A DNA stretch of 64,000 nt from a bacterium (GCA_021832345.1 JAKBKY010000002.1:62001-126000), one strand, 5' to 3'; shown: positions 50,630 through 60,225, counted from the stretch's first letter. Numbers and translations are program-made. The notes: generated by a model not told the origin, from the sequence alone.

Positions 50630-53299
50630 ATGCTCGGTAGACTTCGCCCCATCGGCACCCTCATCGCGGTCTGCATGACGGCGGCCCTGCTTGCAACCGC
50701 TTCGGCGCGTGCCGCCTCGGGACTCACCGTCACGCGCGCGACGCTGGCCAACGGCTTGCGCATAGTGGTCGTACACGATCCGATCGCGCCGGTCGTAACC
50801 ACCATCCTCAACTACAAAGTCGGCTCCGACGAGCAGTCCCTACCGGGAGAAGCCCACGCGCTCGAACACATGATGTTCCGAGGGAGCAAGACCCTCTCGT
50901 CGGCGCAGTTGATGGATACCATCAGCATTACCGGCGGTGACTTCGACGCCGATACGCAGAATCAACTCACGCAGTACTTTTTCACGATGCCCTCGCAGTA
51001 TCTTGGCATCGCGCTTCGTTTAGAGCGCTCGCGCGCAACCGGGCTGCTCCTTTCGCAGAGGCTCTGGAATCGCGAGCGCCTGGCCATCACCCAAGAGGTC
51101 AAGCAAGATAACAGCAACGCCATTTCACGTCTGCTCCGCAAGATGACGGTGAGGCTGCTGGGCGGAACGCCCTACGCCAAGAACACGCTCGGCACCGTGA
51201 AGGACTTCGCGACGAAGGTGAACTCGCCGCAGCTCAAGGCGTTCTACGGCGCCTGGTACCATCCCAATAATGCCGTCTACATCATTGTCGGCGATGTCAA
51301 CGGCGCGCGCACCATCGCCCGGGTCAAACGTCTCTTTGGGGGCATTCCCGCAGCGAAACTGCCGGCTCGTCCGGCCGTGGTCCTGCGCCCGGTCGTTCCG
51401 AAGGTGTATCGCGATGTCTCCGACCAACCCTATACCATCGTAGCGCGCGGCTATCGCGCACCGGGGTACGATAGTTCGCAGTACGCGGCGCTCCAAATCT
51501 TGGCCGACGTGCTCAACAACCAGCGGTCGGCGCTCTATGGGTTGGTTGCGCACGGCAAAGCATTCTTCGCGGCTGCATTCCCCGAGTCGTATTCGAAGGT
51601 TTCGATGGTGCTGATCGGCACCGCGGTGCCGATTACGACGAAACCCTCGGCGGCCGACGCGATGTTGCGCGGCGTGCTGGCGAGCTATCGCAAGAGCGGC
51701 GTTCCCGCCGATCTGGTAGCTGCAGCGAAGCGCCGTGAGATTGCGCAACTGGCGTTTGCCGGAAACTCCATTCAGGGCCTTGCTTTTCAATGGAGTCAGG
51801 CGGTGGCGGTCCAAGGACTGCGTTCGCCCGATGCCATGACCGCGCAGTACGAGAGAGTGACGACGACCGACGTCAATCGTGTCCTGCGCCGTTACTTGCT
51901 GACCTCGAAGTCGGTAGCTGTCTACGCGGTGCCCAAGAACCTCGGCCACGTGAGTATGGGCGCCGGCATGGCCAAGGAGAACAACTCCATCCCCCCCAGT
52001 CACCATGCGCCGTTGCCGTCGTGGGCCAAACACGTGCTCGCCAACCTGCGCGTGCCGGAACAGACGATTCACCCGACGAAGATGCTCTTGCCCAACGGCA
52101 TCACCCTGATCGTCCAACCGGAGACGGCGACCAAGACCGTGATCGTGCGCGGTCACATCCTCAACGATCCCGACGTGCAAGAGCCCAAAGGAGAAGAAGG
52201 CATCGCGTCTTTGACCAACGCCTTGTTCCCGTATGGGACGACCCGCTACGATCGGCTCGCCTTTGCGGCGGCGCAAGATGCGATCGCTGCGAACGTGTCG
52301 GCGGGAACGAACTTTGGCCTCGATGTCCTCTCCGGCAAGTTTGCCCGCGGGATGCGGCTGCTGGCCGACGACGAACTGCATCCGGCCTTCGCACCGCAAG
52401 CGTTTCAAACCGTCAAAATGCAGCAGGTGGGAGCGCTCGCGGGCGAGGTGACATCGCCCGGTTTCTTGACGCGGCAAGCACTGGTGGACGCGCTCTATCC
52501 GGTCGGTGACCCGATGCGTCGAGTCCCCACCGTTAAGGGCGTCGAGGGACTCACCCTGGCCGGTGTACGCGCGTGGTACGCGTCGGCATATCGACCGGAT
52601 CTGACGACGATCGTCGTGGTGGGTGACGTTACCCCCGCGCAGGCCAAGGCCGTGGTCGAGAAGGATTTCGGCGGATGGAAGGCCGTCGGTCCCAAACCGA
52701 TCGTCTCCGCACCGGCGGTGCCGCAGAATAAACCGGAAGCGGTGAACGTTCCGGCGACGGGGCGCGTGCAATCGTCCGTGCAGCTTGTGGAGACGATCGG
52801 CCTGCGGCGCAAGGATCCCAGTTGGGCGGCGATGCAGATCGCCAATGCGGCGCTCTCCGGCGGCTTCTACTCCTCGTTGCTCTACCACGATCTGCGCGAA
52901 GTGCACGGGTATGCCTACTATGTCGCCTCGCAACTGCAGATCGGCAAGCACCGCTCTACGTTTGCAGTGCGCTACGGTTCCAACCCCGGCAACGTGCTGC
53001 CGGCGCAGAACCAGGTTGTGGCGATTCTCACCAAGTTGCAGCGCCAACCGCTTGCGGCGCGTCGCTTGGTGCGAGCCAAGGCCTTGCTGCTCGGTCAGGT
53101 TCCGCTACGGCAGGCCAGCTACAAGGGTCTGGCAGGGCTCTTGCTCGGCTACTCGGCAGAGAATCTGCCGCTCGATCAGAACCTGATCGATGCTAGAGCC
53201 GAACTCTCGGTGACCGACGCGCAGGTGCAGGCGGCGATGCGCCGATGGGTGCGTCCGCAAGGGTTCGTGCGGATCGTGACCGGCCCGCCGCCGAAGTAG
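50630..53299 (+). CDS. Secreted or periplasmic M16 zinc protease, two-domain
   Basis: An 889-residue pitrilysin-family protein with a signal peptide (IAVCMTAALLATASARAA). The N-terminal M16 half has the inverted zinc motif HALEH and a downstream acidic ligand region (ITQEVKQDN). The C-terminal half has the same fold, with DLREVHGYAYYVASQ, but no HxxEH and is probably inactive, as in PqqL/YhjJ-like pairs. ATG 50630, after AGAAAGG, replaces a further upstream open frame. It begins 127 bases after recG. Confidence 0.9.
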   Translation: MLGRLRPIGTLIAVCMTAALLATASARAASGLTVTRATLANGLRIVVVHDPIAPVVTTILNYKVGSDEQSLPGEAHALEHMMFRGSKTLSSAQLMDTISITGGDFDADTQNQLTQYFFTMPSQYLGIALRLERSRATGLLLSQRLWNRERLAITQEVKQDNSNAISRLLRKMTVRLLGGTPYAKNTLGTVKDFATKVNSPQLKAFYGAWYHPNNAVYIIVGDVNGARTIARVKRLFGGIPAAKLPARPAVVLRPVVPKVYRDVSDQPYTIVARGYRAPGYDSSQYAALQILADVLNNQRSALYGLVAHGKAFFAAAFPESYSKVSMVLIGTAVPITTKPSAADAMLRGVLASYRKSGVPADLVAAAKRREIAQLAFAGNSIQGLAFQWSQAVAVQGLRSPDAMTAQYERVTTTDVNRVLRRYLLTSKSVAVYAVPKNLGHVSMGAGMAKENNSIPPSHHAPLPSWAKHVLANLRVPEQTIHPTKMLLPNGITLIVQPETATKTVIVRGHILNDPDVQEPKGEEGIASLTNALFPYGTTRYDRLAFAAAQDAIAANVSAGTNFGLDVLSGKFARGMRLLADDELHPAFAPQAFQTVKMQQVGALAGEVTSPGFLTRQALVDALYPVGDPMRRVPTVKGVEGLTLAGVRAWYASAYRPDLTTIVVVGDVTPAQAKAVVEKDFGGWKAVGPKPIVSAPAVPQNKPEAVNVPATGRVQSSVQLVETIGLRRKDPSWAAMQIANAALSGGFYSSLLYHDLREVHGYAYYVASQLQIGKHRSTFAVRYGSNPGNVLPAQNQVVAILTKLQRQPLAARRLVRAKALLLGQVPLRQASYKGLAGLLLGYSAENLPLDQNLIDARAELSVTDAQVQAAMRRWVRPQGFVRIVTGPPPK

Positions 53300-53302
53300 C
53301 GG

Positions 53303-54034
53303 GTGCCTGCAACGAACCTCCAACTCCCGCCGGATCCTCCCGCGGGAGTTGGGTTCGACCTCGATCATACGCTGCTCGTTGACAACAAACTCGAACGCGT
53401 TGCGATGCTCCACGTGCTTGAGGCCATCGGGGAGGCCGGTGGCCCGGCAGAACGCTCGCTCGATGCGCAATCGGCCGCGATCGACGCGCTGCTGGCGCGC
53501 GGCCGCGCCGCCGGGACGCCGATCGACGACGTAGTGCGCGAGTTTGCTCGCGGGCATGGCGTCCGTGATGCCGAGGCATTGGTGGGTCTGTATCGGCGGC
53601 GGTGCCTCGAGCTGGTCGATGCTCTGGTCATCCCGGAGGCGCGGGTGGCGGAGATCGTGGCTGCCTTGAGCGACCGTGGAGTCTCCGTGGCGGTGCTTAG
53701 CAACGGTTGGGAGCCGCTGCAGAGCGCGAAGGCTCGTCGTGCGGGGTTCGCCGGTGGGCCGATTCTGACGAGCGGCACGCTTGGGGTCGGCAAGCCCGAA
53801 CCTGCAGCCTTTGGGGCGCTGCTGACGGCGCTTGGGACTGCGGCGGATCGCACCTGGTACGTCGGCGACGATCCTTCGGGAGACATCGCGGGCGCTCAGG
53901 CCGCAGGTCTATGGGCGATCTGGGCGCGGGCAGGAGCGGATTCCTACCCGGCTGCGCTGCCACAGCCCGATGCCGTCCTCGATGCGTTCGGCGATCTGCT
54001 CGAACTGCTTCCAGGGGCGTCGGGCGCGTCGTAG
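53303..54034 (+). CDS. HAD-superfamily hydrolase
   Basis: A 243-residue haloacid-dehalogenase-like phosphatase. Motif I is FDLDHTLLVDN, motif II VLSNGWE, motif III lysine in GKPEPAAFG, and motif IV GDDPSGDIAGAQ. A helical cap lies between I and II. The substrate is unknown. The GTG start is three bases after the M16 gene stop. Confidence 0.88.
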   Translation: MPATNLQLPPDPPAGVGFDLDHTLLVDNKLERVAMLHVLEAIGEAGGPAERSLDAQSAAIDALLARGRAAGTPIDDVVREFARGHGVRDAEALVGLYRRRCLELVDALVIPEARVAEIVAALSDRGVSVAVLSNGWEPLQSAKARRAGFAGGPILTSGTLGVGKPEPAAFGALLTALGTAADRTWYVGDDPSGDIAGAQAAGLWAIWARAGADSYPAALPQPDAVLDAFGDLLELLPGASGAS

Positions 54035-54047
54035 AACCTCCGGCGCC

Positions 54048-54602
54048 ATGCCGCGGATAAGTGGAGGAGAGCTGGGCAGTCGCAGAGTGCGCTCGCCCAA
54101 GGGGCCAAACGTGCGTCCGACTGCCGGACGCGTGAAGGAGTCGCTCTTTTCGATTCTGTTACCTCGCATCGAGGGTGCCGCGTTCTTGGATCTCTACTCC
54201 GGCACGGGGGCGATCGGCGTCGAAGCGGCCTCGCGCGGTGCGGCGCGCGTCGTCTGCGTCGAGGCGCAGCGCGAAACCGCGCATGCCATCGAAGCGATGG
54301 TGCGAGACTTTGGGATCGCGAAGGTGGTCAGCGTGGTGGCTTCGCCGGTCGATCGCGCGCTCTACCGTCTCGAAGGGCCCTTCGACCTGGTCTACGCCGA
54401 TCCGCCCTACGCCGACGCGGTGCCGCTGACGCTCTTTCGCTTGTTGCTCGAACGGCGCTTATTGGCCGACGATGCTTTGGTGATCTACGAACATGCGGCC
54501 AAGCGGATTCTTCCGGAGATACCGGGGTATCGCACGGTCCGTGAAGAAGTTTATGGCGATGTTGCTCTGGCGTTCTTCGCAACGAGTTCCGCCCCGGCGT
54601 GA
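54048..54602 (+). CDS. rsmD: 16S rRNA (guanine-966-N2)-methyltransferase
   Basis: RsmD methylates G966 of 16S rRNA. Seen: RVRSPKGPNVRPTAGRVKES at the N-terminus, the SAM motif FLDLYSGTGAIGVEAASRG and the catalytic YADPPYAD. ATG 54048 was chosen over an open frame that runs back into the HAD gene. It is followed by coaD, a pairing seen in many bacteria. Confidence 0.93.
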   Translation: MPRISGGELGSRRVRSPKGPNVRPTAGRVKESLFSILLPRIEGAAFLDLYSGTGAIGVEAASRGAARVVCVEAQRETAHAIEAMVRDFGIAKVVSVVASPVDRALYRLEGPFDLVYADPPYADAVPLTLFRLLLERRLLADDALVIYEHAAKRILPEIPGYRTVREEVYGDVALAFFATSSAPA

Positions 54603-54608
54603 TTAGGC

Positions 54609-55118
54609 GTGATTGAAGGGCGAGCCGCTCGTGCCGTCTATCCGGGATCGTTCGATCCGCCGACGAACGGCCACCTCGATGTCATCGAGCGCTCCGCGCG
54701 CTGCTTCGGCGAAGTTGTTGTCGCGGTGGTCGTCAACCCGCAGAAGCACAGCCCGATGTTCACGCTCGAAGAGCGAAATGCGATGCTCCTGGAGTGTGTC
54801 AAGCACCTGTCCAACGTTCGGGTCGAACATTTTCGCGGTCTGCTCGCAGATTACGTCAAGAAGATCGAGGCGAACGTGATCGTGAAGGGCCTGCGCGTCG
54901 TCTCCGATTTTGAGAGCGAGATGTCGACCGCCTTGATGAATCGAGCGCTCTCGGATGTCGACACGCTCTTTCTCATGGCGGACCAAAAGTACTCGTTCGT
55001 CAGCTCGTCGATGGTCAAAGAGGTCTTCTTCCTAGGCGGCGATGTGGCCGCGTTGGTCCCAGCTCCGGTCTTGCGCGTGATGTCGGCCAAACGGACCGTT
55101 TCACGAAGTTCATCTTAA
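54609..55118 (+). CDS. coaD: Phosphopantetheine adenylyltransferase
   Basis: CoaD adenylates 4'-phosphopantetheine, the penultimate step of CoA synthesis. It has the nucleotidyltransferase motif YPGSFDPPTNGHLDVIERS and the later YSFVSSSMVKE. Length is 169 residues, with a GTG start. panB and panE from the same pathway are elsewhere in the window. Confidence 0.95.
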   Translation: MIEGRAARAVYPGSFDPPTNGHLDVIERSARCFGEVVVAVVVNPQKHSPMFTLEERNAMLLECVKHLSNVRVEHFRGLLADYVKKIEANVIVKGLRVVSDFESEMSTALMNRALSDVDTLFLMADQKYSFVSSSMVKEVFFLGGDVAALVPAPVLRVMSAKRTVSRSSS

Positions 55119-55129
55119 GGGAGGTTACT

Positions 55130-55690
55130 ATGTCGGTCGAACGCGTTTTAGACAAACTCGAAGCCTATGTGCGTGAAGGAACCTGGCTGCCGGCGGGCTA
55201 TCGCATCCTCTCCGAAGAGCGTCTGGTAGAACTGCTGGAGAAGGTGCGCTCCTGCCTTCCCGAAGAGGTGAGTCGCGCGCGCGTGATCGCCAAGGATCAG
55301 GATCGCGTCATTCGCGTGGCCCAGGAGAAGGCGGATGCGATCATCACGGAGGCTTCGTCCAAGCACGAAGAGCTACTCGACGATCACGAGATCGTCAAGC
55401 GCGCGCGCGCGACCGCAGAGGCCGTCTTGCGTGACGCCGAGGAGCGAGCCAAGCGCGTACGCGAGGGAGCCGATACCTATGCGGGCCAGGTGTTGACGGA
55501 GCTGGAAGGTCGTCTTGGCGCGGCGCTCGGTTCGATCCGCAAAGGACGCGAGGCCCTTGAACGCTCACGTAGCTCGTCGGTAGCACCGGCGGCCCAGCCG
55601 CTGGCCGATGCGGCGGCGCGTAGCAAGCGCGCGGCGTTCGATCACCGCGCAGCCGACGAGGCGCCCGCCCTCAAGTCGGTCGAGGTCTAG
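55130..55690 (+). CDS. Coiled-coil protein downstream of coaD (DivIVA or F-type b-subunit-like)
   Basis: A 186-residue protein with no signal peptide and a long helix at roughly residues 50-150 (VIRVAQEKADAIITEASSK, ATAEAVLRDAEERAKRVREG), with heptad-like spacing. The tail is basic and alanine-rich. A good AAGGGAGGT ribosome-binding site precedes the ATG. Similar short coiled-coil genes follow rsmD-coaD in some Firmicutes, but no function is firmly known. Confidence 0.6.
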   Translation: MSVERVLDKLEAYVREGTWLPAGYRILSEERLVELLEKVRSCLPEEVSRARVIAKDQDRVIRVAQEKADAIITEASSKHEELLDDHEIVKRARATAEAVLRDAEERAKRVREGADTYAGQVLTELEGRLGAALGSIRKGREALERSRSSSVAPAAQPLADAAARSKRAAFDHRAADEAPALKSVEV

Positions 55691-55698
55691 GCGGCGGC

Positions 55699-56646
55699 TT
55701 AAACCGGCGGCGCCTGCACGTTGAGCGCGTAGACCTCGAGCCTGGCGCGGTCGATCGCTTTGACGCGTCCGCGATCCAACTCGACGGCGCCTGCATTCTT
55801 GAGCCGTAACAGGGCTCTGGCCGCCATGTCGCGCACCGTTCCTGCGGCTGCGGCGATCTGCGCCTGTGAGAGATGCTCGACTCCCGGCAGCCCACGTGTC
55901 ATGCCCGACGATTGGCGCGCGTAACCGAGTAAGAACTTTGCGACGCGTTGCAGGACGTGGGCAAAGGCAAGGTCGGCGATCGTGTCGATCGAGCGTCGTC
56001 GCGCCTGCGAGGCCGCGATCAGAAATCCAAGTGCGAGTTCCGCATCGTTGCGACAGGCATGGAGTACCGCCTCGCTCGGCAGAGTGACGACGACGGCATC
56101 GGTGAGGGCTTCAGCGCGCGTCGTCGCGCCGCCGCCATCGAAGGTCCCGCTCTCGTTGAGCGTATCGTGGGTGAGGCGTTCGCCGATCGTATGAGTCTTG
56201 CCGTCCGGTGAGAGGATGGTGTAGATCACCTTCCCGCTCTTGACGATGCCCAGGTACGGCCACATCTCGCCTTCATCGAAGATCGTCTCTCCGGCCTTGA
56301 AGCTGCGCTCGCTCATCTGGCTGCCCAGCTCTTTGGTGGTCGTCGCCTTGGCCGAGGAGAAGGCCGGAACGTGCAGGAGGAACGCTTCGCCCTCAGCGCG
56401 TTCGTCGATGCGCTCCAGGCGTATCGTCCAGCGGTTCCCGCCGCGATTGCGGGCATCCCAGGAGAACTTGCCTGGGCGCAGTTGCGCCAGCTCGTTGCGC
56501 AGTGCCCGTGGTTCGGAGTCCTCGGTGATCTCCAAGATCGCACCGAGCGAGAGTCTATCGAACGCATCGAGAATCGTGTCGGTCTTGCTGGAGGCCGGGA
56601 GCGACCGTGAGTCGAGCGTCAAGGCGGCGGGTCGGGTTGGAGGCAT
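55699..56646 (-). CDS. Crp/Fnr-type regulator with N-terminal DUF2249 domain
   Basis: Residues 1-82 match DUF2249: TLDSRSLPASSKTDTILDAFDRLSLGAILEITED, shown here in pieces (TLDSRSLPASSKTDTILDAF and LRPGKFSWDARNRGGNRWTI). Residues 110-225 are a cyclic-nucleotide-type sensor (SERSFKAGETIFDEGE, IYTILSPDGKTHTIGE). The C-terminal winged helix includes HLSQAQIAAAAGTVRDMAAR. No Fnr-style cysteine cluster is present. DUF2249 proteins are often linked to nitrogen-oxide or anaerobic metabolism. ATG 56646 is chosen because the DUF2249 starts right after it. Confidence 0.8.
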   Translation of the reverse strand: MPPTRPAALTLDSRSLPASSKTDTILDAFDRLSLGAILEITEDSEPRALRNELAQLRPGKFSWDARNRGGNRWTIRLERIDERAEGEAFLLHVPAFSSAKATTTKELGSQMSERSFKAGETIFDEGEMWPYLGIVKSGKVIYTILSPDGKTHTIGERLTHDTLNESGTFDGGGATTRAEALTDAVVVTLPSEAVLHACRNDAELALGFLIAASQARRRSIDTIADLAFAHVLQRVAKFLLGYARQSSGMTRGLPGVEHLSQAQIAAAAGTVRDMAARALLRLKNAGAVELDRGRVKAIDRARLEVYALNVQAPPV

Positions 56647-56721
56647 AGCGGCCCTGATTAGTCTTCGGCGCTTGCGCCGCCTGCCGGACCCGTGCCCTTC
56701 AGTGGAGAATCCAATGCAGTC

Positions 56722-57945
56722 ATGAGCCATACCATCAACGATACCGACGTCGTCATCCTAGGCGGCGCCCGAACTCCTTTCGGCAACTTCGGCGGCACGC
56801 TTGCCGGCGTCACGGCAACGGATCTCGGAGTTGTGGCCGCGCAAGCGGCACTCGCCCGCAGCCGCATCGCGGCAGAACGCATCGACGAGGTCATCTTCGG
56901 CAACGTCATACAGACCAGCGCCGATGCGATCTATCTGGCCCGCCATGTCTGCTTGCGTGCCGGCGTTCCGGTCGCGACCCCGGCACTCACCCTCAACCGT
57001 CTCTGCGGGTCGGGCTTGCAGGCGATCCTCTCGGCGGCCCAGTCGCTGATGCTCGGGACGGCAACCTACGCGCTGGCGGGCGGCGCCGAGAATATGAGCC
57101 AAGCGCCGCATGTCGTGCGTGGGGCGCGCAGTGGTTTTCGTCTCGGCCAACCGGTGGCGTTCGAAGATTCGCTTTGGGAGGCGCTGACCGATTCGTATAA
57201 CGGCCTGCCGATGGCGATCACCGCGGAGAATCTCGCCGAGAAGTACGGCATCTCGCGCGCAGCCTGCGACGCGTTTGCGTTGGCCTCGCAAGAGCAGGCG
57301 CTCGCTGCCGTCGCCGACGGATACTATGCCGATGAGATCGCACCGGTGAGCGTCCCCGGTCCCAAGGGCACGCAGCACATCGTGGAAAACGACGAAGGTC
57401 CGCGTGCAGGGCTCAGTCGAGAGAAGCTCGGCAAGCTCCCTGCACGATTCAAAAAGGGCGGTGTGGTGACGCCGGGCAACGCCAGCGGTATCACCGACGG
57501 GGCTGCGGCGGTCGTTCTGACGACCGTCGCGCAGGCGCGAGCCGACGGCCTCTCCTGGATCGGACGGCTGGTGAGCTTCAGTGTCGTCGGCGTGGATCCG
57601 GATCTGATGGGCATCGGACCGGCGGTCTCGATTCCACGAGCGTTGCAGCGCGCAGGTTTAGATGAGAAGCAGCTTGCGGTGATGGAGATCAACGAAGCGT
57701 TTGCGCCGCAAGTGTTGGCGTGTCTGAGCGAGATGGGCAGCGTCGCGAGCAATGGTGCCGACGGCGGCGTGCGGCTTAACCCACACGGTGGAGCCATCGC
57801 GCTTGGCCATCCATTGGGAGCGTCGGGCGCACGGCTGGCGTTGACGGTCTTGCACGACCTCGGTCTGCGTGGCGGAGGATACGGCATTGCGTCGGCGTGC
57901 ATCGGCGGCGGTCAGGGGATTGCCGCACTCTTTGCCGTTGATTGA
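56722..57945 (+). CDS. Thiolase (acetyl-CoA C-acetyltransferase)
   Basis: A 407-residue thiolase II. The nucleophile cysteine is in TLNRLCGSGLQAI near residue 95, the second histidine in GGAIALGHPLGASGAR, and the final cysteine in ASACIGGGQGIA. It condenses or cleaves acetoacetyl-CoA. ATG 56722 is chosen over an in-frame start at 56692. Its functional partners (hydratase and dehydrogenase) are encoded just downstream on the other strand. The 75 bases to the divergent regulator hold their promoters. Confidence 0.92.
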   Translation: MSHTINDTDVVILGGARTPFGNFGGTLAGVTATDLGVVAAQAALARSRIAAERIDEVIFGNVIQTSADAIYLARHVCLRAGVPVATPALTLNRLCGSGLQAILSAAQSLMLGTATYALAGGAENMSQAPHVVRGARSGFRLGQPVAFEDSLWEALTDSYNGLPMAITAENLAEKYGISRAACDAFALASQEQALAAVADGYYADEIAPVSVPGPKGTQHIVENDEGPRAGLSREKLGKLPARFKKGGVVTPGNASGITDGAAAVVLTTVAQARADGLSWIGRLVSFSVVGVDPDLMGIGPAVSIPRALQRAGLDEKQLAVMEINEAFAPQVLACLSEMGSVASNGADGGVRLNPHGGAIALGHPLGASGARLALTVLHDLGLRGGGYGIASACIGGGQGIAALFAVD

Positions 57946-58486
57946 GACGCCGGCCGGCGGGGGCGCGCGTGGCTTCCGGCATTGGGGGCGAGTCCTCGAC
58001 GCGCTCGCCCTTGTGGTGCTGTGCTTCGTCGCGTGGAAGTGGTTCGTGGCGCCTCGTACGCTGGCAACGAAGCCGGTGCGCCCCGCCCCGCACGTCGTCT
58101 ATCCCCTGATGCGCGGCGGCGAGTTTGCGCTTGCGAAAGCCCGCGGGCACGTGGTCTTTCTGGATTTTTGGGCGTCTTGGTGCTATCCGTGCAAAGTGGA
58201 GCTGCCGCTCGTCGAACACTTTGCACGGAACCATCCGCCCGGCGTTTCGGTCGTTGAAGTGGATGTCGGTGAACCGGCGTCGGTCGCCGCAGCCTACGCG
58301 TCGGCGCACGGACTCACCCACGTTGCATTCGATCCTGCGACCATCTCGCAAGGATACTTTCAACTCTCAGGCTTTCCGACCATGGTGGTGATTGGGCCCC
58401 GCGGAAACATTCGAGCGACGTGGCGGGGCCTCAATCCGGCCATCGATCTTGCGATGGCGCACGCGGTCCGGAAACTGAGCCGCTAG
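57932..58486 (+). CDS. Membrane-anchored TlpA-like thioredoxin
   Basis: A 184-residue protein with one N-terminal transmembrane helix (VLDALALVVLCFVAWKWFV) and a thioredoxin fold facing out, with the redox motif WASWCYPCKVE and the cis-proline segment SGFPTMVVIGP. The start is uncertain: TTG at 57932 or 57938 overlap the thiolase end, and the open frame begins at 57869. It overlaps the hydratase gene convergently by four bases. Confidence 0.8.
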   Translation: MPLIETPAGGGARGFRHWGRVLDALALVVLCFVAWKWFVAPRTLATKPVRPAPHVVYPLMRGGEFALAKARGHVVFLDFWASWCYPCKVELPLVEHFARNHPPGVSVVEVDVGEPASVAAAYASAHGLTHVAFDPATISQGYFQLSGFPTMVVIGPRGNIRATWRGLNPAIDLAMAHAVRKLSR

Positions 58487-59286
58487 CGGCGGGCCTTCCA
58501 GCGCGGTGTGCGCTTTTCGAGAAAGGCGCGCGTCCCTTCTTTGAAGTCGTCGGTGCCGACGAGCGTTCCAAACTCGAGTGCCTCGACCTCAAGCGCGTCG
58601 GAGATGGAGAGATGCGCACCGCCGTTGATCGCATGCTTGCATGCGGCGACGGCCAGTGGCGCCTTGGTGGCGATGGCGTTGCCGATGCGCTTGGCCTCGG
58701 CAAGCAACTCGGGCAGCGGCACGACCTTCTGCACGAGTCCGATTCGCAGGGCCTCCTTGGCGCCGATCATCTCTGCGGTGAGGCAGAGATACATCGCCAT
58801 CCCCCTGCCGATCAGGCGCGTCGTGCGCTGCGTCCCGCCGTAGCCGGGAATCAACCCGAGATTGACCTCCGGTTGGCCGAACTTCGCATTCTCCGACGCG
58901 ATCCGAATGTCTCCGGCCATCGCAAGCTCGCAACCGCCGCCTAGCGCAAAGCCGTTCACCGCGACGATGACGGGGAGGCGCAAGCGTTCGATCTGTAAGG
59001 TGACGGCTTGCCCGAGACGAGCCGTGCCGGCACCTTCACCGGCGTCGGTGATGGCGGACAGCTCGCCGATATCGGCGCCTGCTGCAAAGGCTTTCTCGCC
59101 CGCTCCCGTCAGAATGATCGCCCGAATGTCGGGGTGACGGTCGAGCTCCAGCAGCGCAAGGGAGAGCTCTGCCAAGACCTTGGCATTGAGCGCGTTGAGA
59201 ACGCTTGGGCGATTGAGGGTGACGACGGCGAGCGGACCGTCATGCTCCACCAGCAGATGCTCGAACGTCCCCTCAGGCATAGTCAT
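58483..59286 (-). CDS. Enoyl-CoA hydratase/crotonase
   Basis: The 267-residue enzyme has the crotonase oxyanion-hole segment AFAAGADIGELS and the two catalytic glutamates in GGGCELAMAGD and GQPEVNLGLIPGYGGTQR. It hydrates crotonyl-CoA-like substrates. Two ATGs (59286 and 59280) share the GGAAGGGG ribosome-binding site; I used 59286. It overlaps the end of the dehydrogenase gene by 14 bases, forming a coupled pair. Confidence 0.92.
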   Translation of the reverse strand: MTMPEGTFEHLLVEHDGPLAVVTLNRPSVLNALNAKVLAELSLALLELDRHPDIRAIILTGAGEKAFAAGADIGELSAITDAGEGAGTARLGQAVTLQIERLRLPVIVAVNGFALGGGCELAMAGDIRIASENAKFGQPEVNLGLIPGYGGTQRTTRLIGRGMAMYLCLTAEMIGAKEALRIGLVQKVVPLPELLAEAKRIGNAIATKAPLAVAACKHAINGGAHLSISDALEVEALEFGTLVGTDDFKEGTRAFLEKRTPRWKARR

Positions 59287-60127
59287 AAAACCCCTTCCCG
59301 CTCTTGCGGCCGTAACGGCCGGCAAGGACCATGCGCTTGAGCAGGGGCGGTGCCGCCATCATCGGGTCTTTGAACTCGTCGAACATGATCTGTGCGATAT
59401 AATAGGTCGTGTCCAAGCCGACGAAATCGAGCAGTTCAAAGGGGCCCATCGGGTAGCCGCAGCCGAGTTTCATCCCTTTGTCGATATCCTCTTTGCTGGC
59501 CAACCCCGACTCGTAGAGTCGAATCGCATAGAGCAGATAGGGTACCAGCAGGCGGTTGACGATGAATCCCGGCGTGTCCTGTGCGAGAATCGGCTCCTTG
59601 CCGAGCTTGCGACCGAAGGCAAAGAGTTCGTCGATGGTATCTTGGGTCGTTGCGATGGTTTTGACCACCTCGACGAGCTTCATGATCGGCACCGGGTTGA
59701 AGAAGTGCAGGCCCGCCACGCGATGCGGGCGCTGCGTTGCCGCCGCGAGTTCGATCACGCAGAGGCTCGACGTGTTTGTGCAGAGGATAGCGTGTGGGGC
59801 AAGCAGCTCGTCAAGTTGCTTGAAGAGCGCGATCTTGGTCGGCGCGTTTTCGACGATGGCCTCGATCACGAGGTCACAATCCTTAAGCTTCTTAACCTCG
59901 GTTGTCGGCGTGATACGAGCGAAGATCGCGTCTGCGTCGCTGCGCGAGAGCTTGGATTTCGCGACAAAAGTATCGAGGGACTTCGCAATGGAGCCCATGC
60001 CGCGCTCAAGCGGCGTCTGTGCGACCTCCATGAGGACGACCGGCAAGCCGGCGGTAGCGCAGGTCTGCGCGATGCCGTTGCCCATGAGCCCGGCGCCGCA
60101 GACGCCGACGGTGCGAATCTCAGCCAC
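59273..60127 (-). CDS. 3-hydroxyacyl(butyryl)-CoA dehydrogenase
   Basis: A 284-residue NAD-dependent dehydrogenase with the Rossmann motif GVCGAGLMGNGIAQ, the catalytic histidine region LHFFNPVPIMKLVEVV and the C-terminal MGPFELLDFVGLD. Together with thiolase and crotonase it can interconvert acetyl-CoA and crotonyl-CoA (PHB, butyrate-type or fatty acid metabolism). Direction cannot be told from sequence. Confidence 0.93.
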   Translation of the reverse strand: MAEIRTVGVCGAGLMGNGIAQTCATAGLPVVLMEVAQTPLERGMGSIAKSLDTFVAKSKLSRSDADAIFARITPTTEVKKLKDCDLVIEAIVENAPTKIALFKQLDELLAPHAILCTNTSSLCVIELAAATQRPHRVAGLHFFNPVPIMKLVEVVKTIATTQDTIDELFAFGRKLGKEPILAQDTPGFIVNRLLVPYLLYAIRLYESGLASKEDIDKGMKLGCGYPMGPFELLDFVGLDTTYYIAQIMFDEFKDPMMAAPPLLKRMVLAGRYGRKSGKGFYDYA

Positions 60128-60195
60128 GTGGGGTTCCTTCCTTCCAGTTCACAACGAAAAAGATGATCGAAGAGGCGCTGCTGGGTTCGGTTGTG

Positions 60196-60225
60196 TTGCG
60201 GGGAACTCTTGCTTGCGGCTATACT
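60196..60225 (+). promoter_or_regulatory. Promoter of phoU
   Basis: TTGCGG (60196-60201) and TATACT (60220-60225) are spaced 18 bp apart. A start near 60232 leaves a 37-base leader with AGGAGG at 60253-60258 before the GTG of phoU, in contrast to the leaderless arrangement of two other promoters here. Confidence 0.5.
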
